A DNA stretch of 64,000 nt from Cryptomeria japonica (GCF_030272615.1 NC_081414.1:768442153-768506152); one strand, 5' to 3'; counted from the first letter of the stretch, positions 21,330 to 34,242 are shown. The notes: generated by a model from the sequence alone, not told the origin. Program-made: numbers and translations.

Positions 21330-24300
21330 CTAGTCTAGCACGTCATCTACCCCCCGATCTTGCTGATCAATGTTTCGGGAAGGCAGGGAACATGCTAGAG
21401 GAGGAACATCCAACACAGCAGATGGAGCTATCACAAGATCCAAACAAGGGCTATGTTCATGTTCCAAGCCACATTGTTCTTGTCTAGGAGCTAGGATAAG
21501 TGCTTTAGAAAATTCGTTAGATAAATGGTTATCAATATCAACAAGTTCATATTCACTATCAGAAGCAAGAGAAGTAACATTTTCATCTATATCATCATCA
21601 AGATTTATAAAAATAGGATCTTTAACTCGTACAGGGTCAAGATCATCATGTATCTTATGTTTTGGAGATTTTGGAGAAAATGGAATAATGCTTGTTGAAG
21701 GTGTTTTTGGAGATTGCAAAGTTTGAGAAGCAGCCGCTTGAGCTCTAAGAAAATGCTTTCGTCGGCGTTCACGTGCAGAACGATTTCATCTAGTCTTAGT
21801 AGGAAGTGGAGAAGATTGAGGAGGAGGAATGTTCTCATCCTTATCACTTGGGTGTTTAGGTTGTGGTCTCTTAGGTTGGATAATAGGAGAAGAAGGAGGT
21901 CTCTTCTCTCTATAAAAAGAAGGAGGAGGAACTGCTCCATATAAAGGAGGAATATTTGGTTTAGGAAGGAGACCAAGTCCATCATGACGAGGAGGTATAG
22001 GTCTACCTTTAGAAAGTTTATTAGGCATAGACATAGTCACATCCATAGGAATGGGTTGGGAATCTTCTTGAGGAAAGACATTAGTTTTATCTTTCAAAGG
22101 AAGAACTTCCTTCTCAAGAACGATAGGAATATCAAGTTTGGGTGTTCTAGGTTCACTTAAAGATAGGATCATATCTGTTTTCCACTTTTGATAAGATTTG
22201 AAAAGATGATCACTTCGCGGAGGAAGAGATTGGAATTGTTTAGGCCAAAAATAATCAATAGGAATTCTAGAAGTTCTTTCAGCTGGTTTAAAGAGACTAT
22301 GATTGACAGTAACAACTTCACCATTATGGGGAAATTTCAAACACTTATGAATAGGAGAAGCAATAGCTTTCATGGAAGATAGCCAAGGATAGCCTAGCTT
22401 CACACGAAATTGTTCAGATGAAGGAATAATAGCAAAGTTCACATCAAGGGATTTGTTATGGACCTCAATAGGTAATGTAATAGAACCAATTGTAGGAGAA
22501 GAAAATGCATCAAATAATTTCACAATCACATCTATTTTGTCATAGATCACTTGATTCAATTGTAAAGTAAAAAGAAATTCTTCAGTAATAACATTAACCA
22601 TGCATGAAGGATCAATAAGCACTCCACGACAAGGTGTATTCTTGACTTTTGCAACTATGTATAAAGGACCATCAGGTGCCCTGATAGTTTCACTAGAATC
22701 AAATGTGATGGAAGGTTCTTTAGGGTTTTCTTGCTGCTCTACAAAGTTAATCACATTCGGAGTCATAGACACAAGACCATCAGATGAGAAAGAAGAATCA
22801 TTAGCCTCAATCGCATTAGAGGTATGAGAAGGTAATGGATCAGTGAAAATCTGAAGATTTTGGTTAGGAGGAGCTACAGATGTGTTGCCTTTATCATTCA
22901 CTCCCGAAACAGAGATAGTATTATTATCAATCAAATCTTGAATTTTACCCTTTAAAGTAGAACATTTTTCAGTATCATGCCCAGGTTGACGATGAAATTG
23001 ACAAAAAGATTTGTTATCAAAATAGGGTGAATTAATCTTTGCAGGATCTATTTGCCTTATAGGAGGAAGAGTAAGCACATTTTGTTCCAATAACTTATTC
23101 ATAATACTATGCAATGATTCATTCAAAGGAGTAAACTTTCTTTCTTTCTTGAAAAACTTAGAAATAGGAGGCACACCTGATGCTGCGTTCACATTGTTGT
23201 TGATGATGTTTTCATTGAATTTGATGGACTCTCTGTTCGGTTTAAACTTCCCAAATGGTTGTTGACTACTATCACCCTTATCACTCGGAGCCATAGGATG
23301 TGATTGTTCCATTTGACTCACAGTCAGTTGATAATTGTGAAGAGTTGCACACAACTGTTGGAAAGAAGTAAACTCAGAAAACAGAAGTTTGTCTCGAATA
23401 TCTTTTTGTAGATTAGAAATAAAGATTCTTTGAATATCATTGTCAGGCACTGGAAAAGAGATTTGAGCATACAGATGCTTATATCTACCAATGAAATCAG
23501 TCACTTTTTCTTTAACACCTTGTTTACAATGCATTAAATCAATCAAAGTAACTTTAGGACTTATATTGTTTTGAAATTGTTGAATAAAAGCATTTGCAAG
23601 TTGTTCAAAAGAAGTAATAGAATAAGAAGGCAACGAGAAATACCATTGTAGGGCTTTATCTCTTAATGTCCTAGTAAACAGTTTCGCAAGCAACCTTTGG
23701 TCATAAGCAAAATTGGTACATATTGTTTGAAAAGTCTTAACATGTGTTAGAGGATCACCTTTACCATTATAAAGCTCCAAATGCGGGATTTCAACATGTT
23801 TAGGGGGAATAGCTCAAACAATGTCAAGAGAAAGTGGGCTCGCAACATCAAATGTGGGCACACTAAACTTAGATTGATTCATAGAGGCAATTTGTTGCTG
23901 TAAAGAAGAGACAGTTTGTGCAAGATTGTTAATGGTCGCTTCAGTCGAAGAGTTCATATTAGGCGTGTTAGATTGAGATGGAGGTATTATGTTATTGAAA
24001 GAAGGTATTGATTGAGATTAAGGTGGCCGGACACTATGATAGTTAGTCATAGGAGATGATTGGAAAGGAGGAACACTACAAGGAGGAATGGAATGGTTAA
24101 ATGAATTGCCCCCTTGTGTCATGTTCATTTGTGGAGATGTAATAGGAACACTCATTGAAGGAATGAATGAAGAAGTCGGATTAAATGAAGGAAGAGGGTT
24201 AATTGAAGAGGAAGGATTACCCCCATGATTGGTGATCATAGGAGGAATGTCTTGTATAGAAGTAGTCATTATGTTTGATGTAAAGGTAGGTATACAAGCA

Positions 24301-24743
24301 ATAGAAGTTGTCAAGGGAATAGAATGATTAACTTGAGTGGGAGGTTGTGTATAACCTAAAGTTTCAGCACAACTCTTCATAGGCATCACATTCGAATCCA
24401 CAATGTGTGAAATACCACGCAAAATATCAATTCCATTCTTATCACTTTGAAGCATATGTTTTAAACCCTCAATTAAAGGAAAAGCTTGACTATCGGGGTA
24501 TTCTTGAGACATCCATTGTCGAAAATCGTCAAATTGGTTATCCAATTTTGAAAGTTGTTCTACAGAAACCTCATGGAGAGATTCTTCATCATTAGGAGGA
24601 TTAGAGGAATTACCCATGTCCTCGTTAAAAAGGCTATTCAAATTAGGTTCCATCTCCTCAGTAACTAAACCTTGGAAAGACTTAATTCTAAGGCTTCGTC
24701 TAACGGGAATAGTGTAAGTAGGGCTTATTGTTGTAAAACTCAT
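21330..24743 (-). pseudogene. Gag-protease polyprotein of element G
   Basis: One minus-strand frame of 1,138 codons runs from ATG 24743 to TAG 21330. It is interrupted only by TAA at 24020-24018, TGA at 23816-23814 and TGA at 21788-21786, with no frameshift. The N-terminal third is Pro/Ser-rich. The capsid core at about 23780-23270 contains GDPLTHVKTFQTICTNFAYD and ALQWYFSLPSYSITSFEQL. A zinc-knuckle variant C-x2-H-x4-H-x4-C (CQFHRQPGHDTEKC) lies at about 23010-22970. A retropepsin region at about 22700-22380 reads RGVLIDPSCMVNVI, with D-P-S where D-S/T-G is expected, so protease may be inactive. The C-terminal tail is Lys/Arg/Pro-rich. No RT follows. A capsid that packages its own RNA but borrows enzymes is the natural reading. 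Confidence 0.85.
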
Positions 24744-25902
24744 GCACTAGGGAGAGAGAGAAGATTTTGAATTTAGAGGTAGCAAATTTTAGTAAAATCA
24801 GCCAATCTCCTGGATTTAAGTTGTTAAATGCAGTCACAACAATCTCCCGAAATTTCAGAAAAAATGTCAGGGACCGTGGCGCTCGGAGTGCACACGGTCC
24901 TCGCAACTTTTTTCAAAATTTGCAGGGATGACAGTTATGATGATTTTAGAGCTAATCTAAAAAAATTGAGTGATTTTACGATCTGTAGATAGGCCAAATT
25001 AAAGTTGCAATCTCAAAATTGAACCCTACCAAGATTGTCGAAAAATGCAAAATTTGAATTTTGAAAAAGAGAGGGAAATTGAAATTTTGAATTTTATGAT
25101 TTTAGAGGGAATACCAAAAGCAATGCAAATTTTGAATTTTAACAGTTGACTCAATTTCACGCAAAATTCAATTTTGAAAGCGGAAATCAAAGTTGGTGTA
25201 ATTAAACACTTAATAAAAAAGTCACAAATTGCAACAATTTGAATAAAGCACTGAAATTTTGAATGAACACCAACACACTTTTCAGATTTAGGACAGTAAG
25301 AAACACAATTTTGACACAAAATTTCAATTTCAATAATTTTTGAATGATTAGAAGCCTTAAACCAAGCAATCACAAGACCAACTTTGACTTTAATTTTGAA
25401 AGTGTTGTAATTGATAAAATCAGCCAAAATTCTGGATTTTAGCAGGAAAATACAGTAAGATCTTGCTCCCGAAATTTCAGAAAAAATGTCAGGGATGATG
25501 GCACTTGGGGTGCACACGGTCCTCGCAACTTTTTTCCAAATTTTCGGGGATGAAAGATATTATGATTTTGTTACGGAATCCAAAGTTACAGCCGATTTGG
25601 AAATGTTTTGATCAGTGAAATTATCAGTCAAAGGTTGAATCAAGAGGGCTTTAAAAATTAGGGTTTTGACACTTAACCACTTAATTTTCAAAATTAAAGC
25701 ACAAATATGATTTGATAATTTGTAATAGAAGGGCAGATCTGAAACAAGCATTAATCATTAAACATTTCGCAAGCTCAATTACTAAAAAGAAAATTTAGGG
25801 TTTTTATGCAATCAACCTCTAAAATTTGCAAAAGATCAAACATGGAAATGTAATCAAGGAAGCAAATTTTTCAGAACTAATCATGAATAATCAGAAAGGA
25901 TG
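24744..25902 (-). other. Long 5' leader of G with an internal direct repeat
   Basis: There is about 1.16 kb of leader without a supported gene. A segment of about 150 bp at 24798-24950 recurs at 25421-25568; both contain TTTCAGAAAAAATGTCAGGG and GTGCACACGGTCCTCGCAAC. A shorter version of the same string (GTGCACACGGTCCT) lies in both LTRs near 19853 and 26310. Candidate roles are RNA packaging or dimer signals, which is inference. Confidence 0.7.
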
Positions 25903-25920
25903 TTCATGTTGGGCTCACCA
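25903..25920 (-). promoter_or_regulatory. Primer-binding site of G
   Basis: On the minus strand TGGTGAGCCCAACATGAA follows the LTR end after a three-base spacer. It starts with TGG as expected. I cannot name the tRNA from memory. Confidence 0.65.
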
Positions 25921-25923
25921 AAA

Positions 25924-26975
25924 TGTAAAGCGGAAAATCGCGAGCGAACCCTAAGTGTTCCCCCCACCACTCCGAGGAGAGGGGAAGGAGGTCACTTAGG
26001 GTTGACGGTTTTCACTTAGGGGAGACTTTACATTCAAAAGAGGGGTTGAAACCCACAAGATCCAATCCCACACAATGCAAGATTGGATTCTAAATGAGTT
26101 TCAAGGGTTAAGACAGCAAGGCTACCCTCTTTTGTAAAGAATGTGGATAGGAGGATTAAGCTAGGAATGCATAGAAAGTGAGAAAGATTCACTTATAAAC
26201 TGAGATAGGGATATAGGATGAAGCTGTGGACCTGGAATTAGCAGTAAAATGTCGAGACGGCACTGTCCTGCAAATTTGAGCAAAAATTGATGGGACGATG
26301 GCACCCGGCGTGCACACGGTCCTCCAAAAAATCTGTGAAACGAAGGGGGATCTGTTTATCTCTGCACAAGGATTCCAGATCTTCAATTACAGTCGCATAC
26401 CTGCAACCTTGTTGTAAGAATGTCTATATTCTTACATGCGAAGGTGTATATGTTTGTTGTATGTTGTATGTTGTATGTGGTATGTGATCTCCTCTTCAAT
26501 GGTTGAATCCTTGTCTTGAATGCAACACTTAGCCTTGAATGGAGACTTAGAATGATCAATTGCTTGAAGGAATGCTTGAATGCTTGAATGTTTTAGTATC
26601 GCTTCTGCCTTTTTTTCATCTTCTCAAAATGGGAGAGGAAATTTAGTTTATATACTTGTCAATTAGGGTTGATAGACTGATTTTTCTGACCTTGGGCTGA
26701 GAAGGAAAGATTATTTTCCAATTTGCAAACTAAAAGACCCGAAGCCCCATAAGAGACCGGGCCCAAAATAGGGCCAGGGACTAGGGCGCTGGGCGCCATG
26801 GTCCCACCTCTAGGGACAGCAGGGTGCAAGGAGGATCAGGCCAGGGTGCTGAAAAATGCAGTTTTTGATGTCATGGACAAGTTTTGGGGTCTCCATTCAG
26901 GTTCCGTGTTGCGTCACCGTCGTGAAGACCCAAATGCAGTTGAAATTGCAAGTGTCACAATTTTAGGATGCTACA
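25924..26975 (-). repeat. 5' LTR of G (1,052 bp)
   Basis: It matches 19467-20587 and lacks the two extra 31-bp units. It ends ATGCTACA, followed by target duplicate CTAGT and then the interrupted X LTR. Confidence 0.95.
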
Positions 26976-26980
26976 CTAGT

Positions 26981-28231
26981 ATTGCTATGTATTGGAGAGT
27001 TGAACCGATAAACCCTACCTATTGTTTTGATAAACCTTAACCGATTAAGTTTGGTAAATTGGTTATATTGTTTTATGATCTGATGATGAGCGGTAATGAT
27101 TATGACATGTATGATTTTTGATTGAAGAGAAGTTTCAAGTGATTTTGGTGCATAGATGAAACTGTTTTTATCTAGGGAATGAGCAAAGTATATTGCATGT
27201 AATACAAAGCATATGATGAGTTACTGAGTTCGAGGAAGCGATGATCAAGGAGCGGTTGAGGCTTTCTAGATTGATGTGCAGAGATTGTTATGTAATCCAA
27301 CGGTCATACTTGAATCGATTTGTTTGTAATCTCTATGAGAATTAGATTTTTGTTGTGTTACCGACCTAATTGATTTGTTTATAAGGTCGATGAATTATTT
27401 TGTTTAAGAGTTGGCAAAGTTTTAGTTGAGTGTGGTGTTGCCGAACCGGATGATGTATCTACAGTTTTGAGTAAAGGTAGATAGGAGCATGAAAAGGATC
27501 TAAACCAACAAGTGTAGTTCTATTCAAACAGATCAACAAACTCTTGTTGTTTTCTAACAATTACAATAGATTGAAATCCCCTAACCGGGTAATCTCTAAC
27601 AAGATTGGTGCTATTCAAATCCTCTAACAAGGTGATCCATTAGCTTGGATTTTGAAATCCCCTACTAAGGTTACTCCTTATAGAGTATTGCTTCTAACAA
27701 GGCATTTGTAGTCAGTCCCTTAATCGGGTGGTCCCTAAAAGGATCTATTCTTAACAAAAAATTTTGTAAAAGCTTTAACAGGCTTGGCTCCTAATAGGGC
27801 GAACTTCAGAAGAGTTCAAATAGTTATCTTGTGAGTCTCATCTCATCGTGGTTTTTCACATTTGGGTTTCCACATCGAAAATATTGTGTCAAGTGGTGAA
27901 TGTTTTTGTGGTTATCATCTTATGGTTGATTTGCTTAACTACCTTATCCACTTTGATATGTCATGATAACTGAAAGCATTGAGAAATGAAGTTTTACTAA
28001 TGTTGGTAAATTGTTTGAATGTTTATAAGTTTGAAGTTGTTTACTGTTAGTTGTGGTAATAGTCAACCGGTTTATTCTGAAATTTTTTTCTTGATAGTGG
28101 TATTGCATTGATAGATCTTAAGTTTACTTTGAGAGTTTAGTGTTGGTGAAGTTTGAATCAGTTTTTCTATCTACTGATTCACCCCCCCTCTCAGTAGTTG
28201 GCCAGATTCTTATTCTTTCATCATACCATCA
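26981..28231 (+). repeat. 5' LTR of X, right part
   Basis: It continues the X LTR after G and matches 39465-40721. It ends CATACCATCA, two bases before the primer site. It contains a run of phrases like CCTCTAACAAGGTGATCC and a C-rich stretch before the end (ATTCACCCCCCCTCTCAG), as do the other copia LTRs here. Confidence 0.92.
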
Positions 28232-28233
28232 AT

Positions 28234-28245
28234 TGGTATCAGAGC
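28234..28245 (+). promoter_or_regulatory. Primer-binding site of X (initiator Met tRNA type)
   Basis: TGGTATCAGAGC is the standard plant copia primer site complementary to the 3' end of initiator methionine tRNA. It lies two bases after the LTR. Confidence 0.92.
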
Positions 28246-28301
28246 ATATTAGGTCCTCTAAGATCTAAGCCTAACAACTTGAGGGAAAGATCTTGCAGAT
28301 C

Positions 28302-28605
28302 ATGATGAAGAAGGAAGGTCCGAAGTTTGATAGAGAGAACTATAGGATATGGAGTGATCTAGAATGAAAATTTATATCAGGAGTATTGGAAATTAATACT
28401 GGGAACATGTTGTTAATTAATATGTTGTACCTACTGGGATTTTGATCAATGATTAGAAGAAAGAACAACAAGAAAATAATCAAGCATTAGAGGTTATTAT
28501 CAGTTCTTTGTTTGATGTTGAATATGTAGATGTTCATGGTTTAGAGACTGCATATGAGGTATGAAAGAAACTTGAAGAGATTTATAGTGGTGATGAACAT
28601 GTTAA
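28302..28605 (+). pseudogene. Gag of X, N-terminal fragment
   Basis: Starting at ATG 28302, the frame gives KEGPKFDRENYRIWSD, then after a frameshift a copia Gag (UBN2-type) pattern ending in YSGDEHVN. The match breaks off where the LTR of Y begins. The Gag resumes at about 34243 with VLRTLLPVYAIRV, and about 75 codons between these points are missing, judging from the Gag of Y. Confidence 0.75.
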
Positions 28606-29667
28606 TATTGGTATTTTGGTGTGGTTTTTTCATTGATGTCAACACCTACTAAAACACTAGCACTTTGGAGATCCAGTAGCATTCACCGGCAAGCAAGTAA
28701 CTATTGCATAGTTACTGGTATATGGTTCATCGGTAGGATATAATGATCACCGGCACTTGGAATGATATGGAAGACACTTGGTAATATCAAAGACATCATG
28801 TGGACATCTTATCTTAATGAATTAATCATTGGTATATTCATATTTGCATATTTGCTTTTACCGACAAATAGGTCTAGAGTTATCTAGGGTTACACCGACA
28901 GGTTTATCTTTTCCAAATCAGCATGGCATGCTATGGAAATGATTAATTGTTGTTGTAAATGCATTAAGCTGACATGTTCAACAATTATTGCATCGGATAT
29001 TATATTATTTGTAAAATGTTTTTATTGTAATATCTTGTAGAGCCGACCTACTAAAATTGGTCTTAGGTTATGGTATAAAGGTAAGATCTTATTTGTAAGA
29101 TCAAGTGTGGAATGCAAAAAACAATTGTGTGAAGGTATATGCAAGATTAAGCAGTGCAATACATGCAGACATCATTTAAAGGTGAAGCTAGGTTTTTGTG
29201 AAAGCATATCAACATTACACCGATACTAAATCCAGCATATGAAGATGCTATTTTGTGCAATACATTCTTATTGGATTTAACCATCCAACTGTAGTAAGTG
29301 TGACTCCCATTTTGTGATTGAGCAGTGAGCTCTAGGCTGTTGGCCTTTCTGCATGTGCAGACCCCATTTATGTACACTTACTATCTGCAGTAGTATCATC
29401 TAATTGTGGGTAAGGTTTCCCACTGTAGTTTTTCACCTTACAGGGTTTCCATGTACAAATATTAGTGTCATGTGTTGTGGATGACTTTGTGTTTATGTTT
29501 CATGCATTAATCTTTACCGGTATAGTAATTAACTGTTAAAACTGTCTATCGACATACTTAACCGGTTTACCGGTATTAAGCACTAAGTTGGTTAAGTTGT
29601 TTTTGGTTTGAATTTATTTGACAACTGATTCACCCCTCCCCCTCTCAATTGTCTCTGGGACCTAACA
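28606..29667 (+). repeat. 5' LTR of Y (1,062 bp)
   Basis: This is the same LTR family as solo LTR Z (38051-39113, 1,063 bp), which lies in opposite orientation. It ends GGACCTAACA before the primer site. The expected TGTTGG start reads TATTGG, a single transition in the terminal dinucleotide. Confidence 0.88.
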
Positions 29668-29669
29668 AT

Positions 29670-29681
29670 TGGTATCAGAGC
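29670..29681 (+). promoter_or_regulatory. Primer-binding site of Y
   Basis: TGGTATCAGAGC lies two bases after the LTR end and is the initiator-Met copia primer site. Confidence 0.92.
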
Positions 29682-29723
29682 TTAGTCCTCTTTTGTAGAA
29701 GTTTAACAGCTTGAGGAGATCCA

Positions 29724-32700
29724 ATGTCTACTAATTATTTCAGGAAGGATAGTCCTAAAATTGATGGAACCAACTATGGTATATGGAAGATCAGAATGGA
29801 GACACATCTAAATTGCATTGGAAAAGATGTCTAGGAAGTTACAAAGAAAGGTTACATTGCTGTTGTACCTGGTCAGCCCAGTCCAACTACCTTGGCTAAA
29901 GATGAGGAAAATGATTGCAAAGCAAGAGAAGCACTTTTGAGCGCATTATCAGATCAACAAATCATGGGATTATCAAATAGGTCTACTACTAAATCTATTT
30001 GGAATCATTTGGAAACACTAAATGAAGGAGATTCCACAGTCAAAATTGCAAAACTTGAAAGCTTTCGGGTCAGGTATGAACATCTGAAAATGGAAGAAGA
30101 TGAAAGGATTTCTGCTTTTATGGAAAGAGTAAATGAAATTGTTTTGGGTATTAAATGTTGTGGAGGAACCTTAAGTGAGGATGAAATTGTTTCAAAATTT
30201 TTAAGAGGATTGCCACCGACATATAAAATGAAGGTTACTGCTATAAATGAGTTGAGAATAATGCCTAATACATCAGTAACTAGGGAGACATTGATTGGGA
30301 AACTTTCAGCTTTTGAAATTGAAGAATTTGGTCCTGTTGCTACTATTAAGATAGATTTAGCCTTTAAAGAATCAACATCATCTGCTCCATCATTTGACAA
30401 ATCTGATTGGAAAGCCTTTTATGCAAGAGAACTTGAAGAAAGTAGGAAATAAAATGAAGAACTTGAAGAACTTGAAGCACTATTTGCAAGGAAAATGCCT
30501 AAAGGTCCAATTGGAAGTAAATATGAAGGTAAAGCACCCTTTAAATGTTTTAACTACAATAAGATTGGTCATATGGCTTTGAGATGCCCTGATAAACATG
30601 CTAGACTAAGAGAAGAAGCTAGAAGAACATACAAGCCTAATCCTGAATATCAGAGATACAAATTTAAGAAGAACAAAGATAAATCTTGTTACATTACTGA
30701 TGAAGGTGTGACTGATGATTCTGATGAGGATCTGATAGACAATGGATGGGTTTTTGTTGCTATAACAGAAGATCAACTGACACCTACTATTCAACCGGTA
30801 GAACAACCCCTGGCAGCTAAAGTTGAAGTAAAGGATGAATGGATCATTGACTCAGGATGCTCACATCATATGATAGGAGACAAAGGTAAGTTCTAGAACT
30901 TTCAAGAATACAATGGAGGTTTGGTAAGATTTGGAGATGACAAAGCTAGTTCAATCAAAGGTAAGGGTACAATATCTCTTGATGGTAAGCATAACACTGA
31001 CAATGTTTACTATGTTGAAGGATTAAAGCATAATCTTTTAAGTGTTGGTCAATTAGTTGAGAAAGGATTTCAGTTACAATTAAAAAATGGAAAATGCAAA
31101 ATCATGAATAGAACTGGTTTGGAAATTGCAACTAGTAATTAGACTAGAGGTAATATCTTTCATTTGAATAATAGTGAAAAGACATGCTTGGTTGCACATA
31201 TAGATAAAAGTTGGTTATGGCATAAGAGACTCTATCATGTAAACTTTGATTGCATGGTAAAGATTAGTACTACTAAGGCAGTTAGAGATCTACCTAAAAT
31301 TGTCAAACCTTATAATACAATATGCAAGGAATGCCAATTTGGAAAACAAGTTAGAGCTCGTTTCAAAAGTATTCCAGAAAAATCCAATAATGCTCTTGAT
31401 TTGATTCACACTGATTTATGTGGTCCAGCTAGAACTAAAAGCTTACAAGGTGATAGATATTTCATGCTAATCATTGATGACTATTCTAGAATGTGTTGGG
31501 TTACTTTTCTCAAAGAAAAATCAGAAGCACTTGGAAAGTTCAAACTATTCAAAGCAATGGTTGAAAATGAAACTGGTAAGAAAATCAAATGCTTAAGATC
31601 AGATCAAGGAGGATAATTCACATCTAAGGACTTTAATACATTCTGTGAAGTGAATGGAATCAGAAGACAGCTATTAGCACCTCGGACACCACAACAAAAT
31701 GGAGTTGTTGAAAGGAAAAATAGAACTATCTTGGATGTAGCAAGAAGTATGTTATTAGAAGCAAATTTACCACATGTGTATTGGAGAGAAGCAGTCAGCA
31801 TAGTGGTCTATACATTCAACAAAGTTCACATCAAAGGTGAAACCGGTAAGACCCCTCATGAACTATGGTTTGGTAATACTCCTACTCTTAAATATTTCAG
31901 AATTTTTGGAAGTAAATGTTATATTAGAAGAGATGAGTATATTGGAAAATTTGATCCTAGAAGTGATGAAGGAATATTTATTGGTTATTCATCTAAGAGC
32001 AAGTCATATAGATGTTTTAACAAGAGATTGCAAAAAATTGTTCAGAGTACAGATGTAAAAATTGATGAACTATTCAGAGGAACTTCAAGGTATATAGACT
32101 CTGAACCGACAACAAAAATTGTGACAAATGAACCTACACTAAATCCACTGGTACAGAATGAAGATCCAATTACCCCGGCACCATCTGAGGATTCCACAAT
32201 AATTGAAGAACAACAGCAAACAAAGACACCCCGATATGTAAGATTGAATCATTATGAAGATCAGATAATTGGAAATAAATTTAAAGGAGTTATGACAAGA
32301 GGAAGATTGGTAAATGAAGAGGTATGTCTTATTTCTCAAATTGAACCATCATCTATTAATGAGACATGTGAAGATAAATTTTGGATTAAAGCTATGGAAG
32401 AAGAATTAGAACAAATTGAGAAAAATAACAGTTGGACATTAGTTCCCCGACCTAAAGATATAAATGTAATTGGAACCAAATGGGTATTCAGAGACAAACT
32501 TAACGAAGGTGGTAAGGTTGTTAGAAATAAATCAAGACTAGTGTGTAAGGGATATTCTCAGAAAGAAGGAGTTGATTACAATGAAACCTTTGCACTGGTA
32601 GCTAGAATTGAGGCAGTTAGATTATTCTTGGCTTTTGCAGCACACAAGAACTACAAAGTTTATCAAATGGATATTAAATGTGCATTTTTTAATGGAGATC

Positions 32701-33844
32701 TTGAAGAGGAAGTATACATTGAACAACCTGATGGATTTTCTTTAACAGATGATAATGATATGTTTGCAGGTTAAGAAAAGCTCTGTATGGATTAAAACAA
32801 GCTCCAAGAGCTTGGTATGCAAGATTGGATAAGTATCTTTTAAAGATTGGTTTTACTAAAGGAAATGTAGACATCAATTTATATTACAAAATAACTAATG
32901 ATGACATCTTGATTATAGAAGTATTTGTTGATGATATAATATTTGGAGGAGAAGATGGTTTATGTAAGGAATTTTCTACTAAAATGCAGCAAGAATTTGA
33001 AATGTCTATGATTGGAGAAATAAAATTCTTTTTAGGTTTGCAGATTTCACATACTGATAAAGATATATTCTTGAGTCAATCCAAATACTTGAAAGAGTTA
33101 CTAAAGAAATTTGGGATGGAGAACTCTAAACCGGTAAGCACACCTATGACTACAAATGACAAATTATCTCAAAGGGATGAATCTACACCTATTAATCCAA
33201 CTAGATACAAATCTATGATAGGAGGTTTACTATATTTGACACAAACCAGACCTGATATTATGAATGCAGTATGTATTGTTTCTAGATTTCAAAGTAATTC
33301 TAGAGAAAATCATGAATCAGCAGTAAAAAGGATTTTTCGGTACTTACAAGGCACTATAAATCTTGGATTATGGTATCCTAGAGATGAAAATTTTGAATTA
33401 TGTGCATACACAGATGCAAATTGGGAAAGAGATGTGGATGATAGAAAAAGCACCACCGACGGAGTATTCTTTCTTGGAAACAAACTAGTTTCTTGGTTGA
33501 GTAAGAAATAGAGTTGTACATCTTTATCAACAGCATAATCAAAATATGTTGCAGCAGTAACTAACTATACACAGGTACTATGGCTTAAGCAAATGTTGAA
33601 AGATATAAAGGTAAAATGCAAGGAACCTATTACCATATATTGTGATAACACTGCAGCAATTGATATATCTAAGAATCCAGTACTACATTCTAAAACAAAA
33701 CATGTTTCTATCAAACTGAATTTTCTAAGGGAAAAAGTTGAAGAAAAGGAGATAAAACTGGTTTATGTGAATACTAAAGAACAACTTGCAGAAATTTTCA
33801 CAAAACCTTTGCCTAAGGAAACTTTTGAATATCTTAGAGATTAG
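29724..33844 (+). pseudogene. Gag-pol polyprotein of Y (Ty1/copia)
   Basis: The start is ATG 29724, shortly after the primer site. Domains in order are as follows. Copia Gag (KIDGTNYGIWKIRMETHL) comes first, with a knuckle that lost its second Cys (CFNYNKIGHMALRC, about 30546). Protease follows (WIIDSGCSHHM, about 30840). Integrase has an HHCC head (KECQFGKQ) and catalytic strings HTDLCGP, SDQGG and VERKNRT at about 31200-31740. RT has FVDDIIFGG at about 32925, and RNase H has CAYTDANW at about 33400 and YCDNTAA at about 33640. Stops are TAG 29832, TAA 30450, TAG 30894, TAG 31140, TAA 31614, TAG 33509, a TAA near 33536 and TAG 33842. A single one-base loss near 32762 shifts the frame inside RT. 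The product is nonfunctional but all domains are present. Confidence 0.92.
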
Positions 33845-34242
33845 CTTGAAGTCATACCACCACTGGTAGAGACTTAGACAGTTGATGATTGTCATCAACC
33901 GATAGAATTAAAAGACAAATCTTTTACTCTAGTCTTTGATGAGGAAGCTACTTCTTAGGGGGAGTAGTTGGTATATTAAATTGATTGGTATTTTGTATAT
34001 CAACTTGGCTTTATTATAACTTTGGCATTTGATGTCAAAGGGGGAGAGATATATATGGAAAAACACATTATCTTTTGGAGAGATTGGTATGGAAACTTTG
34101 GATAACACATGTTGCTCCCAGGGGGAGAGATTGTTGTTTGGGAGAGACTATTACTCTCTATATTCTGGTTATGATCTTTTTGGAGATTGTTGGTTTTTGG
34201 CATTTCTGTTTTGGCACTTTGATGGTTTTTCCATCTTGTGTT
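33845..34242 (+). other. 3' untranslated part of Y with polypurine strings
   Basis: AGGGGGAG (about 33957), CAAAGGGGGAGAG (about 34037) and CAGGGGGAGAG (about 34119) are typical copia polypurine strings. A truncated LTR start may lie at 34188. No coding sequence is seen. Confidence 0.65.

Larger units (their letters stand above)
19467..26975 (-). mobile_element. Element G: non-autonomous Ty3/gypsy element encoding only Gag-protease, with both LTRs
   Basis: This 7,509 bp insertion has two LTRs (19467-20587 and 25924-26975) starting TGTAAAGC and ending GCTACA, and CTAGT duplicated at 19462-19466 and 26976-26980. The interior has a primer site beside the right LTR, a polypurine tract beside the left LTR and a single long minus-strand frame for Gag and protease. 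No RT, RNase H or integrase motif is present in the 5.3 kb interior. The element must have moved with enzymes supplied in trans. Confidence 0.93.
28606..34242 (+). mobile_element. Element Y: copia element inserted in gag of X, 3' LTR lost
   Basis: It has a 5' LTR (28606-29667), primer site, one gag-pol frame and a 3' untranslated part with polypurine strings, but no complete 3' LTR. Its right edge falls where X Gag resumes (about 34243). At most about 55 bases of a second LTR (TGTTGGTTTTTGG from 34188) remain. A deletion that removed the 3' LTR and about 225 bp of X gag explains the structure. Confidence 0.85.

Noticed and set aside
21254-21944. Plus-strand frames over the Gag-protease gene of G
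   Set aside because: They are Arg/Ser-rich shadows of the minus-strand frame, which has family similarity.
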